This document shows positions 51,151-62,005 of a DNA stretch of 64,000 nt, one piece after another. The translations under genes and the position numbers were made by a program. Below the pieces are notes generated by a model, which did not search any database, was not told where the DNA came from, and saw only the letters and a list, made by a program, of their open reading frames with translations. The stretch spans positions 33,459-97,458 of the forward strand of contig NZ_RJKR01000006.1 of assembly GCF_003752025.1 (NCBI RefSeq), in the 5' to 3' direction. The DNA is from Curtobacterium sp. PhB115 (lineage in GTDB: Bacteria; Actinomycetota; Actinomycetes; Actinomycetales; Microbacteriaceae). Every line of letters starts with the position of its first letter. Positions within the stretch are counted from its first letter, which is position 1.

Positions 51151-52848
51151 ATGAACGGACCGCTGATCGTGCAGAGCGACCGCACCGTGCTCCTCGAGGT
51201 CGCACACCCCGACGCCGAGGACGCACGCCACGAGCTCGCGGCCTTCGCCGAACTCGAACGCGCCCCCGAGCACGTGCACACCTACCGGATCACCCGACTG
51301 GGGTTGTGGAACGCGCGCGCCGCGGGCCACGACGCCGAGGCGATGATCGCCACCCTCGAACGCTTCGCGAAGTTCCCGGTGCCGCAGAGCGTCACCGTGG
51401 ACATCCGCGACACGGTCTCGCGGTACGGCCGACTCGTCATCCGGCGCGAGGAACGCGCCGACGCACCGGTCATCGCGAACTCCCCGTCGGAGGAGATCGA
51501 ACGGCTGCCGGTGCTGCTCCTCACCGCCGAGGACCCGTCCGTCCTGGCCGAGGTCATCCGGTCGAAGCGCATCAAGCCGTTGCTCGGTGACATGCGCTCG
51601 CCGTCCGAGGTCGAACTGCAGCCGTGGGCGCGGGGGCAGATCAAGCAGGAGCTCGTGAAGCTCGGCTGGCCGGCGGAGGACCTCGCCGGGTACACCCCGG
51701 GGCAGCCGCACCCGATCGACCTCGACACCGCCGAGTGGCACATGCGGCCGTACCAGGAGCAGGCGGTCGACACGTTCTTCGCCCAGGGCTCCGGCGTCGT
51801 CGTGCTGCCCTGCGGCGCCGGCAAGACACTGGTCGGCGCCGGGGCGATGGCGACCGTCAAGGCCACGACCCTGATCCTCGTGACGAACACCGTCTCCGCC
51901 CGGCAGTGGCGCTCCGAGCTGCTGAAGCGCACGACGCTCACGCCAGAGGACATCGGCGAGTACTCCGGCAGCGTCAAGGAGATCCGGCCGGTCACGATCG
52001 CGACGTACCAGATCCTCACCGCGCGACGGAAGGGCGAGTACACGCACCTGTCGCTCCTCGACGCCCTCGACTGGGGCCTCATCGTCTACGACGAGGTCCA
52101 CCTGCTCCCCGCGCCGGTGTTCAAGCTGACCGCCGACCTGCAGGCACGACGACGTCTCGGGCTCACGGCGACGCTCGTCCGCGAGGACGGCCGCGAGGGC
52201 GACGTGTTCTCCCTCATCGGGCCGAAGCGCTACGACGCCCCGTGGAAGGAGATCGAGGCGCAGGGCTACATCTCCCCCGCCGCCTGCTACGAGGTGCGCA
52301 TCGACCTGCCGCACCAGGACCGCCTGGAGTACGCCGCGTCGAGCGACGACGAGCGCTACCGGCTGGCCGCGACGTCACCCGCGAAGACCCCGGTCGTCCG
52401 GGAGCTCATCGAGAAGCACCGTGGCGAGCAGATCCTGGTGATCGGGCAGTACATCGACCAGCTGGACTCGCTGGCCGAGTCGCTGGACGCCGCCGAGATC
52501 ACCGGCGCCACCCCCGTCGACGAACGGGAGCGCCTGTACGAGGCGTTCCGCGCCGGCGAGGTCGACGTGCTCGTGGTCTCGAAGGTCGCGAACTTCTCCG
52601 TCGACCTGCCCGACGCGACCGTGGCGATCCAGGTCTCCGGGTCCTTCGGATCCCGACAGGAAGAAGCGCAGCGACTCGGCCGGCTCCTCCGCCCGAACAA
52701 GGACGGCCTGCCGGCGTCGTTCTACACGCTCGTCGCCCGGGACACCGTCGACCAGGACTTCGCGCAGAACCGGCAGCGGTTCCTGGCCGAGCAGGGGTAC
52801 TCGTACACCATCCTGGACGCCGATCAGGTCCAGGCGCCCGTGGGCTGA
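51151..52848 (+). CDS. XPB-type DNA repair helicase
   Basis: A 565-aa superfamily 2 helicase. The N-terminal damage-recognition-like domain is followed by Walker A CGAGKT (221-226), DEVH (314-317), the XPB-specific VREDGRE loop (RED motif, near 342) and motif VI QRLGRLLRP (near 515). Bacterial XPB proteins unwind DNA 3'-5'; their role in bacterial repair is still unclear. TAGGCT lies 8 nt before ATG, suggesting leaderless transcription. It follows the helicase-associated gene by 47 nt. Confidence 0.94.
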   Translation: MNGPLIVQSDRTVLLEVAHPDAEDARHELAAFAELERAPEHVHTYRITRLGLWNARAAGHDAEAMIATLERFAKFPVPQSVTVDIRDTVSRYGRLVIRREERADAPVIANSPSEEIERLPVLLLTAEDPSVLAEVIRSKRIKPLLGDMRSPSEVELQPWARGQIKQELVKLGWPAEDLAGYTPGQPHPIDLDTAEWHMRPYQEQAVDTFFAQGSGVVVLPCGAGKTLVGAGAMATVKATTLILVTNTVSARQWRSELLKRTTLTPEDIGEYSGSVKEIRPVTIATYQILTARRKGEYTHLSLLDALDWGLIVYDEVHLLPAPVFKLTADLQARRRLGLTATLVREDGREGDVFSLIGPKRYDAPWKEIEAQGYISPAACYEVRIDLPHQDRLEYAASSDDERYRLAATSPAKTPVVRELIEKHRGEQILVIGQYIDQLDSLAESLDAAEITGATPVDERERLYEAFRAGEVDVLVVSKVANFSVDLPDATVAIQVSGSFGSRQEEAQRLGRLLRPNKDGLPASFYTLVARDTVDQDFAQNRQRFLAEQGYSYTILDADQVQAPVG

Positions 52849-52899
52849 CGCACGCAGCGCTCCCAGGAAACCCTTAGGGAACGGTCAGAAGATAGGACC

Positions 52900-53595
52900 A
52901 TGAGCGATGGCCCCAAGATCCTGATCGTCGACGACGAGCCGAACATCCGCGACCTCCTGACGACTTCGCTGCGCTTCGCCGGCTTCGCCGTGCGCGCGGT
53001 GGGCAACGGCGCACAGGCGATCTCGGCCGTGCTCGAGGAAGAGCCGGACCTCATCATCCTCGACGTGATGCTCCCCGACATGAACGGGTTCGGCGTCACG
53101 AAGCGCCTCCGCTCCTCGGGCTACACCTCGCCGATCCTCTTCCTCACCGCGAAGGACGACACCGAGGACAAGATCACCGGCCTCACCGTCGGCGGCGACG
53201 ACTACGTCACCAAGCCGTTCTCGCTCGACGAGATCGTCGCCCGCATCAAGGCAATCCTCCGTCGCACCATGAACGACGAAGAGGACGCGATCATCCGGGC
53301 CGGCGAGCTCACGATGGACCAGGACACGCACGAGGTCACCATCGGCGACGCGCAGATCGAGCTCTCCCCCACCGAGTTCAAGCTGCTCCGCTACCTCATG
53401 CTCAACCCGAACCGCGTCCTGTCCAAGGCGCAGATCCTCGACCACGTCTGGGAGTACGACTTCAACGGCGACGCGGGCATCGTCGAGTCGTACATCTCGT
53501 ACCTGCGTCGGAAGCTCGACCAGTACTCGGCCGAGCCGATCATCCAGACCAAGCGCGGGTTCGGCTACATGCTCAAGGCGTCGAAGGCCTCGTAG
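52900..53595 (+). CDS. OmpR-family response regulator
   Basis: A 231-aa two-component regulator. The receiver domain has the acidic pair DDE (11-13), phospho-acceptor Asp55 (LIILDVMLPD) and Lys105 (VTKPFS). The C-terminal winged helix contains LSPTEFKLLRYLMLNPNRVLSKAQILDHVW and QTKRGFGYML. It resembles TcrX/TrcR/PrrA-type regulators of actinobacteria. It forms an operon with the histidine kinase downstream (79 nt gap). Target genes are not evident. Confidence 0.95.
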   Translation: MSDGPKILIVDDEPNIRDLLTTSLRFAGFAVRAVGNGAQAISAVLEEEPDLIILDVMLPDMNGFGVTKRLRSSGYTSPILFLTAKDDTEDKITGLTVGGDDYVTKPFSLDEIVARIKAILRRTMNDEEDAIIRAGELTMDQDTHEVTIGDAQIELSPTEFKLLRYLMLNPNRVLSKAQILDHVWEYDFNGDAGIVESYISYLRRKLDQYSAEPIIQTKRGFGYMLKASKAS

Positions 53596-53674
53596 GGGCC
53601 GGAGTCCCACGGGGCTCGACTTCACGGCGGTCGTCCGGTTTCACCGGGCGGCCGCTGTCTATCGTTGGGGAAGC

Positions 53675-55369
53675 ATGCACACGCGAATGAGCCACTGGTG
53701 GGACGGGATCTCCCTGCGCACCAAGATCACCGGGATCACGGTGCTCCTCGTGGCGCTCGGGCTCCTCGTCGCAGGGCTCGGCACCATGACGGTGCTCTCC
53801 ACTTACCTGATGTCGCAGCTCGACAACAACGTCAAGGGCACCACGGAGCAGCTCGAGGGCCAGAACATCAGCGACGGCGAGCAGTACTGCAAGCTGTCGG
53901 TCGTCCTGTCGCAGAGCGCCTACGTCGCCGCGTACGACTCCGACGGTGACCAGATCTGCCAGACGAAGGCGTCGAGCCGGCCGGACATCCGCCAGCTCGA
54001 CTTCTCGGCCGCCGCGCAGAACGGTTCCCGCTTCTCGCTCTACGACAGCCAGCACAACCACGAGTGGCGCGCACAGATCATCCCGGCGTCGCTGCAGAAC
54101 CAGACGAACGGCTCCACCGAGACCGGGTACGTCCTGGTCGCCGTGTCGAGCGCGGACACCGACCAGACGATCGCCCGGTTCACCGTGATCTTCCTCGGGT
54201 TCGGCATCTCCGTGATCCTGCTCGGCGCCATGCTCACCCGACTGCTCGTGACCGCGACCTTCGACCCGCTGCGCGACGTCGAGGACACCGCCGCACGGTT
54301 CGCCGCGGGTGACTTCAACCAGCGCCTCGAGGCCGACACCCCGAACACCGAGGTGGGCCGGCTCAACCGCTCCCTCAACGTGATGCTCGAGCGCATCGAC
54401 ACGGCGTTCGAGGACCGGCAGCGCACCATCGACCAGATGCGCCGGTTCGTCGGCGACGCCTCGCACGAACTCCGCACACCGCTCGTGTCCCTCCGCGGGT
54501 ACGCCGAGCTGTACCGGATGGGTGCGCTCCGCAAGGAAGAGGACGTCGCACAGGCGATGGAGCGCATCGAGAAGGAAGCCCAGCGCATGGGCCTCCTCGT
54601 GCAGGACCTGCTGCAGCTCGCCCGCATCGACGAGTCAAAGCCGCTCGACCTCGGCCCCGTCGACCTCGTCGCGATCGCCCGCGACTCCGCGCTCGACACC
54701 ATGGCCTCCAACCCGGACCGCGAGATCCAGGTCCTGGTCGAGGACGCCCTGACCGGCGAGAGCGTCCCGCAGGCCGTCCGCCCCACGTCGACGGCCGGTG
54801 CGCTCTCGACGACGAAGGGCGAGGCGCCGCCCGTGTCCCCGACCTCGGCGAACACGACCGGCCCGATCGCGTTCTCGCGCCAGACCATCGCCCGGCTCCG
54901 CGCCCGCCGCACCCGTGCCATGAACGTGGACGCCGGCGCCGCCCCGACCGACGAGACGACGCCGCTGCCCACGGTCGTACTGCCGAAGCGCCCGCCGATC
55001 GTGCTGGCGGAAGAGAACAAGATCCGTCAGATCGTGACGAACCTGATGGGCAACGCCATGCGGTTCACGGAGCACGACGACCCGATCGAGATCGGCATCG
55101 GCGTGGATGACGACCGCGGCATGGCGCACCTCGACGTCATCGACCACGGTGAGGGCATCCCCGCCCAGCTCCGCGACAAGATCTTCCAGCGCTTCTGGCG
55201 TGCCGACACCTCGCGTGCCCGTGACACCGGTGGCTCGGGCCTCGGGCTCGCCATCGTGTCGGGCATCGTCGCGGCGCACCAGGGCTCGGTCGAGGTCTTC
55301 GACACCGAGGGCGGCGGCGCCACCTTCCGCGTCTGGCTCCCCCTGCTCCCGCGCGACTACGCCGCCTGA
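53675..55369 (+). CDS. sensor histidine kinase with an insert before the ATP-binding domain
   Basis: A 564-aa membrane kinase. TM1 is about 19-44, an external domain with two Cys runs to 166, TM2 is 167-193 and a HAMP linker follows. The H-box FVGDASHELRTPL has His264. The N-box (NKIRQIVTNLMGNAMRF) is near 448, and G-boxes GEGIP and GGSGLGLAI follow. Between H- and N-box domains (about 357-443) lies an 85-residue Thr/Pro/Ala-rich insert not usual for the family. It pairs with the upstream response regulator. A TATCGT box 9 nt before ATG suggests its own weak leaderless promoter. Confidence 0.94.
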   Translation: MHTRMSHWWDGISLRTKITGITVLLVALGLLVAGLGTMTVLSTYLMSQLDNNVKGTTEQLEGQNISDGEQYCKLSVVLSQSAYVAAYDSDGDQICQTKASSRPDIRQLDFSAAAQNGSRFSLYDSQHNHEWRAQIIPASLQNQTNGSTETGYVLVAVSSADTDQTIARFTVIFLGFGISVILLGAMLTRLLVTATFDPLRDVEDTAARFAAGDFNQRLEADTPNTEVGRLNRSLNVMLERIDTAFEDRQRTIDQMRRFVGDASHELRTPLVSLRGYAELYRMGALRKEEDVAQAMERIEKEAQRMGLLVQDLLQLARIDESKPLDLGPVDLVAIARDSALDTMASNPDREIQVLVEDALTGESVPQAVRPTSTAGALSTTKGEAPPVSPTSANTTGPIAFSRQTIARLRARRTRAMNVDAGAAPTDETTPLPTVVLPKRPPIVLAEENKIRQIVTNLMGNAMRFTEHDDPIEIGIGVDDDRGMAHLDVIDHGEGIPAQLRDKIFQRFWRADTSRARDTGGSGLGLAIVSGIVAAHQGSVEVFDTEGGGATFRVWLPLLPRDYAA

Positions 55370-55520
55370 GGCGCGCGTCGCGCGCCGCGCGCACCGCGCG
55401 TCCCGCGCGCGGCGCGCACCGTGCACCGCGCGCACCGCGCACTGCGCGCGGCGCGGGGGCCGGGCGTCCTGTCGTCCTGGCGTCCTGGCGTCCTGGCGTC
55501 CTGGCGTCCTGGCGTCCTGG
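55370..55520. repeat. GCGC-rich tract and 8-bp tandem array
   Basis: The first 85 bp after the kinase gene consist almost only of GCGCGC/GCACC motifs that can form many alternative stems, possibly ending transcription. At 55473-55520 six perfect copies of CGTCCTGG follow. No gene is visible. Confidence 0.85.
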
Positions 55521-55640
55521 GCGGTCACAACACCCCGTTCGACCCTGCCGAGCGGTCACGATCTGTCGTCCGCGCGCTCGCTGACCGACAGTTCGTGACC
55601 ATCCGGGGCACGGCCGACGACGTGTCGTGACCGCGCGGCG
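55521..55640. repeat. GCGGTCAC-type inverted repeat, left of the DUF559 gene
   Basis: GCGGTCACAACACCCCG opens the element. AGCGGTCACGATCTGTCGTC and, facing it, GACGTGTCGTGACCGC form a stem with mismatches. Parts of it recur in opposite orientation at 56727-56803 on the other side of the DUF559 gene. Confidence 0.8.
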
Positions 55641-55670
55641 AACCGTTGGTCCGCGTGGCGGTCGCGGCCA

Positions 55671-56567
55671 TCACGCTGACGGCCGACGACTCCTGACCGC
55701 TCGGACCTCGAACGCCTGCCGAAGTCGCTCGAACAGCACCGCAGGACGGTGTGCATCCGATGCCGTCGCATGGATCACGAGCCAGTCGTTCGCCACGAAC
55801 CCGTTGTCCCGTCGTTGATCGTGTCGGAAGGTGTCGCGCTCGCGGTGGTGATCGCCGTCGTACTCCAAGGCGATGCCGAACTCCTCCCACGCCATGTCGA
55901 CACGGCCGAGGAAGCGTCCCGCACCGTCGTGCACGTTGACGTTCAGCTCCGGCTCGGGGAACCCCGCTTCGACGACTGCCAGACGGAGCCAGGTCTCCTG
56001 CGGTGACTCCGCCCCGGCCCGGACGAGGTCCAGCGCCCGTCGAGCAGCGAGCGCGAAGCGTGTGCCGGGGCGGATCGACGCTCGGAGGTCGTCCGCCGTC
56101 GCAAGACCGGACGCCCCGACGAGGTGGTCCCCGATCGCGACCAGCGCGTCGCGTTCGAGTACGCCGGCGCACTCAAACCACATCTGCGCGGGGACGCTGA
56201 CCGGGAACCCGCGGTGTTCGACGGTCCTCGGGCGATCCAGACGGTGCGCGGCCACGCCGGGCCGACGCATCCGGCACCCGTCCCTCGCGGTCGAGACGTG
56301 CACCGGCCCGACCGAGCGCACCGACTGCGGCAGTGGCGCACCCCAGATCGCGGCGGCGGTCGTGTGGCTGAAGAACTGGTCGGGACGCATGACCAGGGCG
56401 ACGGCGTCGATGAATTCCACCGAGTCGATCGGGGCACGCACACCGTGGACCGGGGCTGCCAGATCGGCGCGTCGGAGTCGTTCCCGATCGATGCCGTGCC
56501 CCACCGCATCCGCCACGCGGAAGGTGGATCGGTCGAACGGAGCAGGGAGGCGACGGGCAGCTGGCAT
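55671..56567 (-). CDS. DUF559/AbiEi-like protein with a Vsr-fold nuclease domain
   Basis: A 298-aa protein. The N-terminal 90 residues resemble AbiEi-type/transcriptional-regulator-like domains (DAVGHGIDRERLRRADLAAPVHGVRAP). The C-terminal 100 residues are DUF559-like, a Vsr/endonuclease fold: EFGIALEYDGDHHR (acidic Asp and Glu), a basic QRRDNGF and the strand WLVIHATASD. DUF559 genes are very common in actinobacteria, often in multiple diverged copies, with unknown function. This copy is isolated and bracketed by related inverted repeats, which may mark mobility. Start ATG 56567 was chosen from the usual family N-terminus. Confidence 0.82.
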   Translation of the reverse strand: MPAARRLPAPFDRSTFRVADAVGHGIDRERLRRADLAAPVHGVRAPIDSVEFIDAVALVMRPDQFFSHTTAAAIWGAPLPQSVRSVGPVHVSTARDGCRMRRPGVAAHRLDRPRTVEHRGFPVSVPAQMWFECAGVLERDALVAIGDHLVGASGLATADDLRASIRPGTRFALAARRALDLVRAGAESPQETWLRLAVVEAGFPEPELNVNVHDGAGRFLGRVDMAWEEFGIALEYDGDHHRERDTFRHDQRRDNGFVANDWLVIHATASDAHRPAVLFERLRQAFEVRAVRSRRPSA

Positions 56568-56726
56568 GCCGTCATGGTCGTTGCAGGGCACGCGAGCCGA
56601 CCACGCTCGCTCGGAACCTGTTGAGAACGGGGTGAGCCGGGCCTCCTGTGCGGGAGAGGCGACCCGGGACACGCGCAAGCCGCACGCACGAGCCGGCCAC
56701 GACTCCCCGCCGCGGCGCCGCGGAGC

Positions 56727-56803
56727 GGTCACAACCAGTCGACTGGAGCGGGCCGAACCGACGGTTCGTGACCGCACGGCGAACCTGAGCGGGGTGTTGT
56801 GAC
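56727..56803. repeat. GCGGTCAC-type inverted repeat, right of the DUF559 gene
   Basis: GCGGTCACAACCAGTCGACT on the left and CGAACCTGAGCGGGGTGTTG ending in TGACC on the right. Read on the minus strand, it matches the left element at 55521-55640 (GGTCACAACACCCCG and the GGTTCGCCG-GCGGTCACGA segment). The two copies are in opposite orientation. Confidence 0.8.
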
Positions 56804-56812
56804 CTCCGGCCA

Positions 56813-57000
56813 CGCACACGGAAGGGCCCCCGCACGCAGAAGGGCCCACGCACGCAGAAGGGCCCACGCACACGGAAGCCCACGCACGCAGAAGGCCCCC
56901 GCACGCAGAAGGACCCCCGCACGCGCAGCGTGCGAGGGCCCTTCCGTCAGACGGAAGGACCCCCGCACGCGCAGCGTGCAAGGGCCCTTCCGTCAGACGG
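56813..57000. terminator. repeat cluster and duplicated terminator after groL
   Basis: Several degenerate CGCACGCAGAAGGGCCCA units (56813-56907) lead into two tandem 46-bp units starting at 56908 and 56954 that differ by one base. Each unit has a GGAAGG...CCTTCC hairpin with an inner GCACGC/GCGTGC stem. They directly follow the groL stop, so they probably form a double terminator. Confidence 0.75.
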
Positions 57001-57001
57001 A

Positions 57002-59141
<2,140 letters not shown>

Positions 59142-59321
59142 GATCTCTTGCTCCCTGGTACTGCTGTGCGGACGACGTGTTCGCCGTCTGCATGGGACTC
59201 TGCTCGAAGCGGAGCGATCAGGCAAGAGGTGTGACGTTGTTTCACGTCGATTCCGTCAGAAATCAACGTGCCGGAAACACGGCCGTCACAAATGCGCGTG
59301 AGAACGACCGCGGAATGCGGA

Positions 59322-59933
59322 TCAGCCGGTGTAATCGGCGCCGAGGACGACGCTCACGTCGGCGTTCGGGAACGCCGCCGACTGCTGCACGGCCGTGACG
59401 CCGAGCTGCTTCGCGATGCCCTGCGCGACGGCGGCCTGCGACGCCTGCTGGTAGTACACGATCGTCGACGTGGAGCCGGTCGTCCCCGCGTCACCGGTCG
59501 AGGCGACCTGCCAGCCGGCGCCGGTCAGTGCAGCGCTGGCGCGGGCGGCGAGGCCCGTGGTGGTCGTGCCGTTCAGGACGACGACGGTGGTGGTCCCCTG
59601 GTCGGACGGCGTCGCGGCGGCCGCGCCACCGGTCGAACCGGAACCCGAACCAGAACCACTGCCCGACGATGCGGAGGCCGACGAGGACGCCGACGGCTTC
59701 GCGGTCGCGGACGCACTGGTGGTCGCGGTGGGCGAGTCCGAGCCGCTGAACGAGTAGCTGCCGTTGAGCAGGGCGAGGGCGAGGACGCCGATGCCGACGA
59801 GCACGCCGGTCGCGAGGGCTGCCCACGCGAACACGATCCAGCCACGGCCGCGGCGCTGGGCACCGCGATGCGCGCCGACCCTGGGGCCGTCGGCGACGTC
59901 GTCGAACCGGTCTCGGGGGAATCTGGTGCTCAT
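59322..59933 (-). CDS. LytR C-terminal domain membrane protein
   Basis: A 203-aa protein with a 32-residue basic cytoplasmic N-terminus, one TM (about 32-55) and a Ser/Ala/Gly-rich linker. A LytR_C domain follows (about 113-201: TTVVVLNGTTTTGLAARASAALTGAGWQV... and IVYYQQ). It is anchored with the domain outside, where LytR_C domains accompany wall-polymer ligases. It overlaps the DUF3263 gene (ATGA), a common actinobacterial pairing. Confidence 0.9.
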   Translation of the reverse strand: MSTRFPRDRFDDVADGPRVGAHRGAQRRGRGWIVFAWAALATGVLVGIGVLALALLNGSYSFSGSDSPTATTSASATAKPSASSSASASSGSGSGSGSGSTGGAAAATPSDQGTTTVVVLNGTTTTGLAARASAALTGAGWQVASTGDAGTTGSTSTIVYYQQASQAAVAQGIAKQLGVTAVQQSAAFPNADVSVVLGADYTG

Positions 59934-60304
59934 CGTTCCTCTTCACGTCCTTCGGGAGCTGCTCCGGGCGCGACGAAGCTGCGCGTGGCCCGGGCGCTGG
60001 TGCGCGCGTGTCGGAGCCGCTGCAGCCGGGTGACGAGCTGCGGGTCGTACGCGAGCGCCGCGGGCGAGTCGATGACACGGTTCAGCACCTGGTAGTAGCG
60101 CGCCGCCGACATCTCGAACTCGACCCGGATCTCCGCTTCCTTCGTGCGGTCGTGCCGTGCCCGGTCGTGCTCGAACGAGAGCACGTGCTTGGCGAGCTCG
60201 CTGAGTGGATCAGCGCTGCGTTCATCAGCACGGGGCTGATCAGCACGGAGCTGGTCAGCACGCTGCTCGTCGGTGGGACTGGCGGACACTGCGGTTCCGA
60301 TCAC
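59930..60304 (-). CDS. DUF3263 family protein
   Basis: A ~124-aa protein. The DUF3263 core (about residues 36-110) has LSELAKHVLSFEHDRARHDRTKEAEIR, the SAARYYQVLNRVIDSPAALAYDPQLVTRLQRLR segment and a basic tail, consistent with a small helical DNA-binding-like protein. The N-terminal 30 residues repeat RADQ/RADE units coded by a 15-bp tandem array. The start is uncertain: GTG 60304 or GTG 60289. A TACGAT box (60329-60334) precedes the former. It is coupled to the LytR_C gene. Confidence 0.85.
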   Translation of the reverse strand: MIGTAVSASPTDEQRADQLRADQPRADERSADPLSELAKHVLSFEHDRARHDRTKEAEIRVEFEMSAARYYQVLNRVIDSPAALAYDPQLVTRLQRLRHARTSARATRSFVAPGAAPEGREEER

Positions 60305-60386
60305 GGTGCGGTAACGGGGTCTCGCACATCGTAGGGGTGGAGAGCATCCGGACCCTGGCACGGCGCTGGACTGTCGCGAACACCGG

Positions 60387-61466
60387 TCACAGGTTCGTGT
60401 CCCGGAGCCACCGGACGCGCACGCCGAAGGGATCGGACACCGCCATCGCGACGCCGTCCAGGGACGCCGTCGCGAACGCGTCCGGATCGGCAGCGTCGAC
60501 GTCGTCCGGCAGGGTCGCCGCGACGCCGCGCAGGATCCCGGTGCGTTCGAGTGCGATCCAGTGCACACCGCGGTCGCGGACGCGGTCGACGAACCGCTGA
60601 CGGTCCGCGCCGGGCACGTACACGAGCGTCCCGGTGGTCAGGACGACGGGCTCCACGCCGTCCGGCAAGGCGTTCAGAGCACGGTCGAGGTCACCCGGCA
60701 GCGTGCCCCGGATCCGCACGGGAGGCACGGCGAGCGTCGCGCGCGCCGCATCGCGCATCAGGGCGATCCGGTCCGTCGCCTCGGGCGGGACGGCCTCGAC
60801 CAACCGGTCGAACGCGCCCGGTGCGGCGAGGTCGATCGGGTTCGGGTCGAGGGCGATCCTCGCGCCGATCCGGATCGGCCTGCTCGCCGGAGCCGGAAGG
60901 ACCCCGGAGACGTCCGCGACGAGACGGACCGCGGGTTCGTCGACCGCCGTGTGCATCCGGACGAGCTCGGTGCGCACCCCGCCGTGGTCGTCGCGCCCTG
61001 AGGAGTCGGGGCGCGACGACAGCACCGGGGCGCGTTCCGCCGGCACCCGGGTCTCCGACGTCCGGTGGTCCAGCGTGACGCGGTCCGGGATCGAGCAGAG
61101 CCCGGCGGCCGCGCCGGCGTCCACCAGACCGAGCGGCCGCGAGGCCCGCGCCGCGAGCGCTGCGAACAGCGGGACGACGGGACCGAGCCGCCGGGGGTCG
61201 TTGGCCTGCACCGTGGCGGAGGCGAGGGCCGCGACCAGCGCGGGGCGGGCCTCCCGGCCGATCGCGCGCAGCGCACCGGGGTCCGACGGATCCGCACCCA
61301 GCCGCCGCGCGACCGCGAACAGGAGCTCCGGTTGGCGCTGCTGTTCGGGGACCTCGTCGAGGATCGCGACCAGCTCGTCGTCGAGCGATCGCGCCCAGGC
61401 GGCGTACGACCGTGAGAGCGGCTCGATGCGATCGGCGTACGCGGCGTAGCGGACCCACGTGTTCAT
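60387..61466 (-). CDS. DUF2332 family protein
   Basis: A 359-aa protein of the DUF2332 group, frequent in actinobacteria and annotated without function. Visible family segments are RYAAYADRIEPLSRSYAAWARSL at the N-terminus, RPLGLVDAGAAAGLCSIPDRVTLDH near residue 115, LMRDAARATLA and the C-terminal VHWIALERTG. The layout is reminiscent of Rossmann-type methyltransferases (VDAGAAAGL), but a SAM site is not proven. Its ATG shares one base with the stop of the upstream GNAT gene (TGATG). Confidence 0.87.
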   Translation of the reverse strand: MNTWVRYAAYADRIEPLSRSYAAWARSLDDELVAILDEVPEQQRQPELLFAVARRLGADPSDPGALRAIGREARPALVAALASATVQANDPRRLGPVVPLFAALAARASRPLGLVDAGAAAGLCSIPDRVTLDHRTSETRVPAERAPVLSSRPDSSGRDDHGGVRTELVRMHTAVDEPAVRLVADVSGVLPAPASRPIRIGARIALDPNPIDLAAPGAFDRLVEAVPPEATDRIALMRDAARATLAVPPVRIRGTLPGDLDRALNALPDGVEPVVLTTGTLVYVPGADRQRFVDRVRDRGVHWIALERTGILRGVAATLPDDVDAADPDAFATASLDGVAMAVSDPFGVRVRWLRDTNL

Positions 61467-61939
61467 CAGTGCCCCGGGCGGTGCATGCCGACGTGGCGGA
61501 TGCCGGCCTCGAGGTAGGAGTCGCCGAAGCGTGCGAAGCCGTGCCGTTCGTAGAGCCCGGCCGCGTACTCCTGGGCGTGCAGGACGAACGGCTCGCCCCC
61601 GTGTTCCCGGAGCACGGCGGCGACGAGTCGTCCGGCGATGCCCTGTCCACGGTGCTCGGGGTGCGTCGCGACGCGACCGATCACCCAGGCGGGCGGGGCC
61701 GCACCTGCCGGGTGCACCTCGTCTGCCGCCGGACGGATCAGTCGCAGGTACCCAACCGCCGTGTCGTCGGTGCCGAACCACCAGTGCTCGGTGTCGGGCT
61801 CGCGGTCGCGGCCGTCGAAGTCCTCCGCCGTCACCCGTTGTTCGAGTGCGAAGACGCGGTTCCGCAGCACCACGATGCCGTACAGTTCGTCCGTCGTCAG
61901 ACGGGTCCAGCGGGAGTGGTGCACGGAATGCTCGGACAT
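61466..61939 (-). CDS. GNAT acetyltransferase, ElaA-like
   Basis: A 157-aa GNAT protein. It matches the ElaA-type pattern: LTTDELYGIVVLRNRVFALEQ, the acetyl-CoA loop IGRVATHPEHRGQGIAGRLV (about residues 90-109) and the end LHAQEYAAGLYERHGFARFGD. Substrate unknown. A TAAACT box (61947-61952) lies 7 nt before ATG, suggesting a leaderless mRNA. It leads a two-gene unit with DUF2332. Confidence 0.9.
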   Translation of the reverse strand: MSEHSVHHSRWTRLTTDELYGIVVLRNRVFALEQRVTAEDFDGRDREPDTEHWWFGTDDTAVGYLRLIRPAADEVHPAGAAPPAWVIGRVATHPEHRGQGIAGRLVAAVLREHGGEPFVLHAQEYAAGLYERHGFARFGDSYLEAGIRHVGMHRPGH

Positions 61940-62005
61940 CGTCGCGAGTTTACTGAAGTGGTCGGGAGTGCCCGGAAGAACCCGACCGGGAAGCAGGAGG
62001 AAGCA

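Noticed and set aside
55370..55472. Structured non-coding RNA in the GCGC-rich tract after the kinase gene
   Set aside because: The tract can fold in many ways purely through its base composition; there is no conserved motif or promoter to support an RNA gene.
56813..57000. CRISPR-like array
   Set aside because: The units are too short and degenerate, directly adjacent without unique spacers, and no cas genes are present. Terminator duplication explains it better.
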